From Rhodocyclaceae bacterium (lineage in GTDB: Bacteria; Pseudomonadota; Gammaproteobacteria; Burkholderiales; Rhodocyclaceae): 14,373 nucleotides of DNA. This document shows, in pieces, positions 13,706-14,373 of this stretch. The position numbers and the translations under genes were made by a program. The first letter of the stretch is position 1. Each line of letters starts with the position of its first letter. Location of the stretch: assembly GCA_023253415.1 (NCBI GenBank), contig JALRGK010000170.1, positions 1 to 14,373 on the forward strand. Reading direction: 5' to 3'. Below the pieces are notes generated by a model. It saw only the letters and a list, made by a program, of their open reading frames with translations, ran no database searches and was not told where the DNA came from.

Positions 13706-14373
13706 TTAGTGACCAGAGGCACCAGCAGCACCGATACCGGTTTCCGAGCGGACGAACTGTGCCGGATAACCTTCGCGGTCGATCTTGGCACGGGCGCTGC
13801 CGTCCAGCTTCGACACGATCCAGATGGTGGCAAAGGCAGCCGTCATCGAGAACAGAGCCGGCGAACCGTATGGGAACGGTGCGCTACCCTTCGGGTTGCC
13901 CATGACAGCTTCGTACACGGCCGGCGACAGGATCGTCAGACCAGCCGAAGCCAGCAAGCCAACAAAGCCACCAACCACGGCACCCTTGGTCGTACAGTCT
14001 TTCCACATCACCGACATCAGCAGTACTGGGAAGTTAGCCGAACAAGCAATGGCGAAGGCCAGCATCACCATGTAGGCGACGTTCTGCTTTTCGAAGGCAA
14101 TGCCGAGGAAAATGGCCAGAACAGCCAGCGCCAGCGTCGTGATCTTCGAGACACGCATCTCAGCAGCCTGATCAGCCTGGCCCTTCTTGATGACGGTAGC
14201 GTACAGGTCATGCGACACCGCCGAGGCACCGGCCAGCGTCAGACCAGCCACCACAGCCAGGATGGTTGCGAAAGCCACAGCCGAGATGAAGCCCAGGAAC
14301 AGGTCACCACCCACTGCGTTCGACAGGTGGATAGCCGCCATGTTGCCACCGCCACGCAGACCCTTGGCCAGAT
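13706..14373 (-). CDS. actP: ActP-type acetate/cation symporter, C-terminal part
   Basis: The C-terminal 220 or so residues of a sodium:solute symporter that takes up acetate and related short monocarboxylates; the 5' part lies beyond the window's right edge. The segment FLGFISAVAFATILAVVAGL followed by TLAGASAVSHDLYATV is nearly identical to E. coli ActP as I recall it, as are RVSKIT, FPYGSPALFS and the tail AQFVRSETGIG. Four or five hydrophobic helices are visible. The stop is TAA 13706-13708. Codon choice is strongly biased towards GC-ending preferred codons (like the ribosomal genes here), suggesting high expression. The usual small partner gene (DUF485, yjcH-like) would be upstream of actP and outside the window. 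Substrate assignment rests on homology to ActP. Confidence 0.93.
   Translation of the reverse strand, partial: LAKGLRGGGNMAAIHLSNAVGGDLFLGFISAVAFATILAVVAGLTLAGASAVSHDLYATVIKKGQADQAAEMRVSKITTLALAVLAIFLGIAFEKQNVAYMVMLAFAIACSANFPVLLMSVMWKDCTTKGAVVGGFVGLLASAGLTILSPAVYEAVMGNPKGSAPFPYGSPALFSMTAAFATIWIVSKLDGSARAKIDREGYPAQFVRSETGIGAAGASGH

Noticed and set aside
1..14373. A previously undescribed multi-gene system, mobile element, CRISPR array or prophage
   Set aside because: All substantial coding frames belong to recognised families, mostly housekeeping. No direct repeats, transposase, integrase, att-like duplication at the tRNA, or compositional break was seen.

Overview
The window looks like ordinary, gene-dense chromosome from a betaproteobacterium. 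The best clue is ribosomal: the L28 and L33 proteins match the betaproteobacterial versions as I remember them, while gene orders such as coaBC-dut and hemA-prfA-prmC are shared by beta- and gammaproteobacteria. Base composition is moderate (roughly mid-50s % GC by eye). No genus can be named. I see no insertion sequence, prophage, CRISPR array or defence island.

Layout: (1) 1-1098, the 3' part of glnE on the + strand. (2) 1124-4105, a minus-strand operon coaBC > dut > MFS transporter, with gaps of 12 and 3 bases, converging on glnE. (3) 4235-5441, plus-strand radC, then rpmB-rpmG from its own promoter, ending at a hairpin terminator that also faces the converging prfC. (4) 5534-7225 prfC and 7284-8456 a fatty-acid desaturase, both minus strand, with a strong terminator between them that touches the prfC ribosome binding site. 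(5) 8668-13536, a compact minus-strand run hemA > TSUP permease > tRNA-Leu(UAA) > prfA > prmC > TonB-like protein. Two junctions are ATGA overlaps, and the tRNA ends 17 bases before prfA. (6) 13706-14373, the 3' part of an acetate permease gene (actP), closed by a UUCG-loop terminator.

Functionally this is mostly housekeeping: nitrogen control (GlnE), CoA synthesis (CoaBC), nucleotide hygiene (Dut), ribosomal proteins, translation termination (RF1, its methylase PrmC, and RF3), tetrapyrrole synthesis (HemA), membrane lipid desaturation and acetate uptake. HemA uses glutamyl-tRNA, RF1 and PrmC act together, and RF3 recycles RF1, so three termination factors lie within 6 kb.

The prompt suggests an undescribed system; I found none that the sequence supports. 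The points worth a second look are small: the tRNA/prfA junction without a Shine-Dalgarno sequence, the permease translationally coupled to hemA, the TonB-like gene coupled to prmC, the terminator abutting prfC, G7-G8 tracts in three adjacent genes, and an 11-base promoter core shared by hemA and the desaturase. Several start codons were moved inward from the longest open frame, as explained in the entries.
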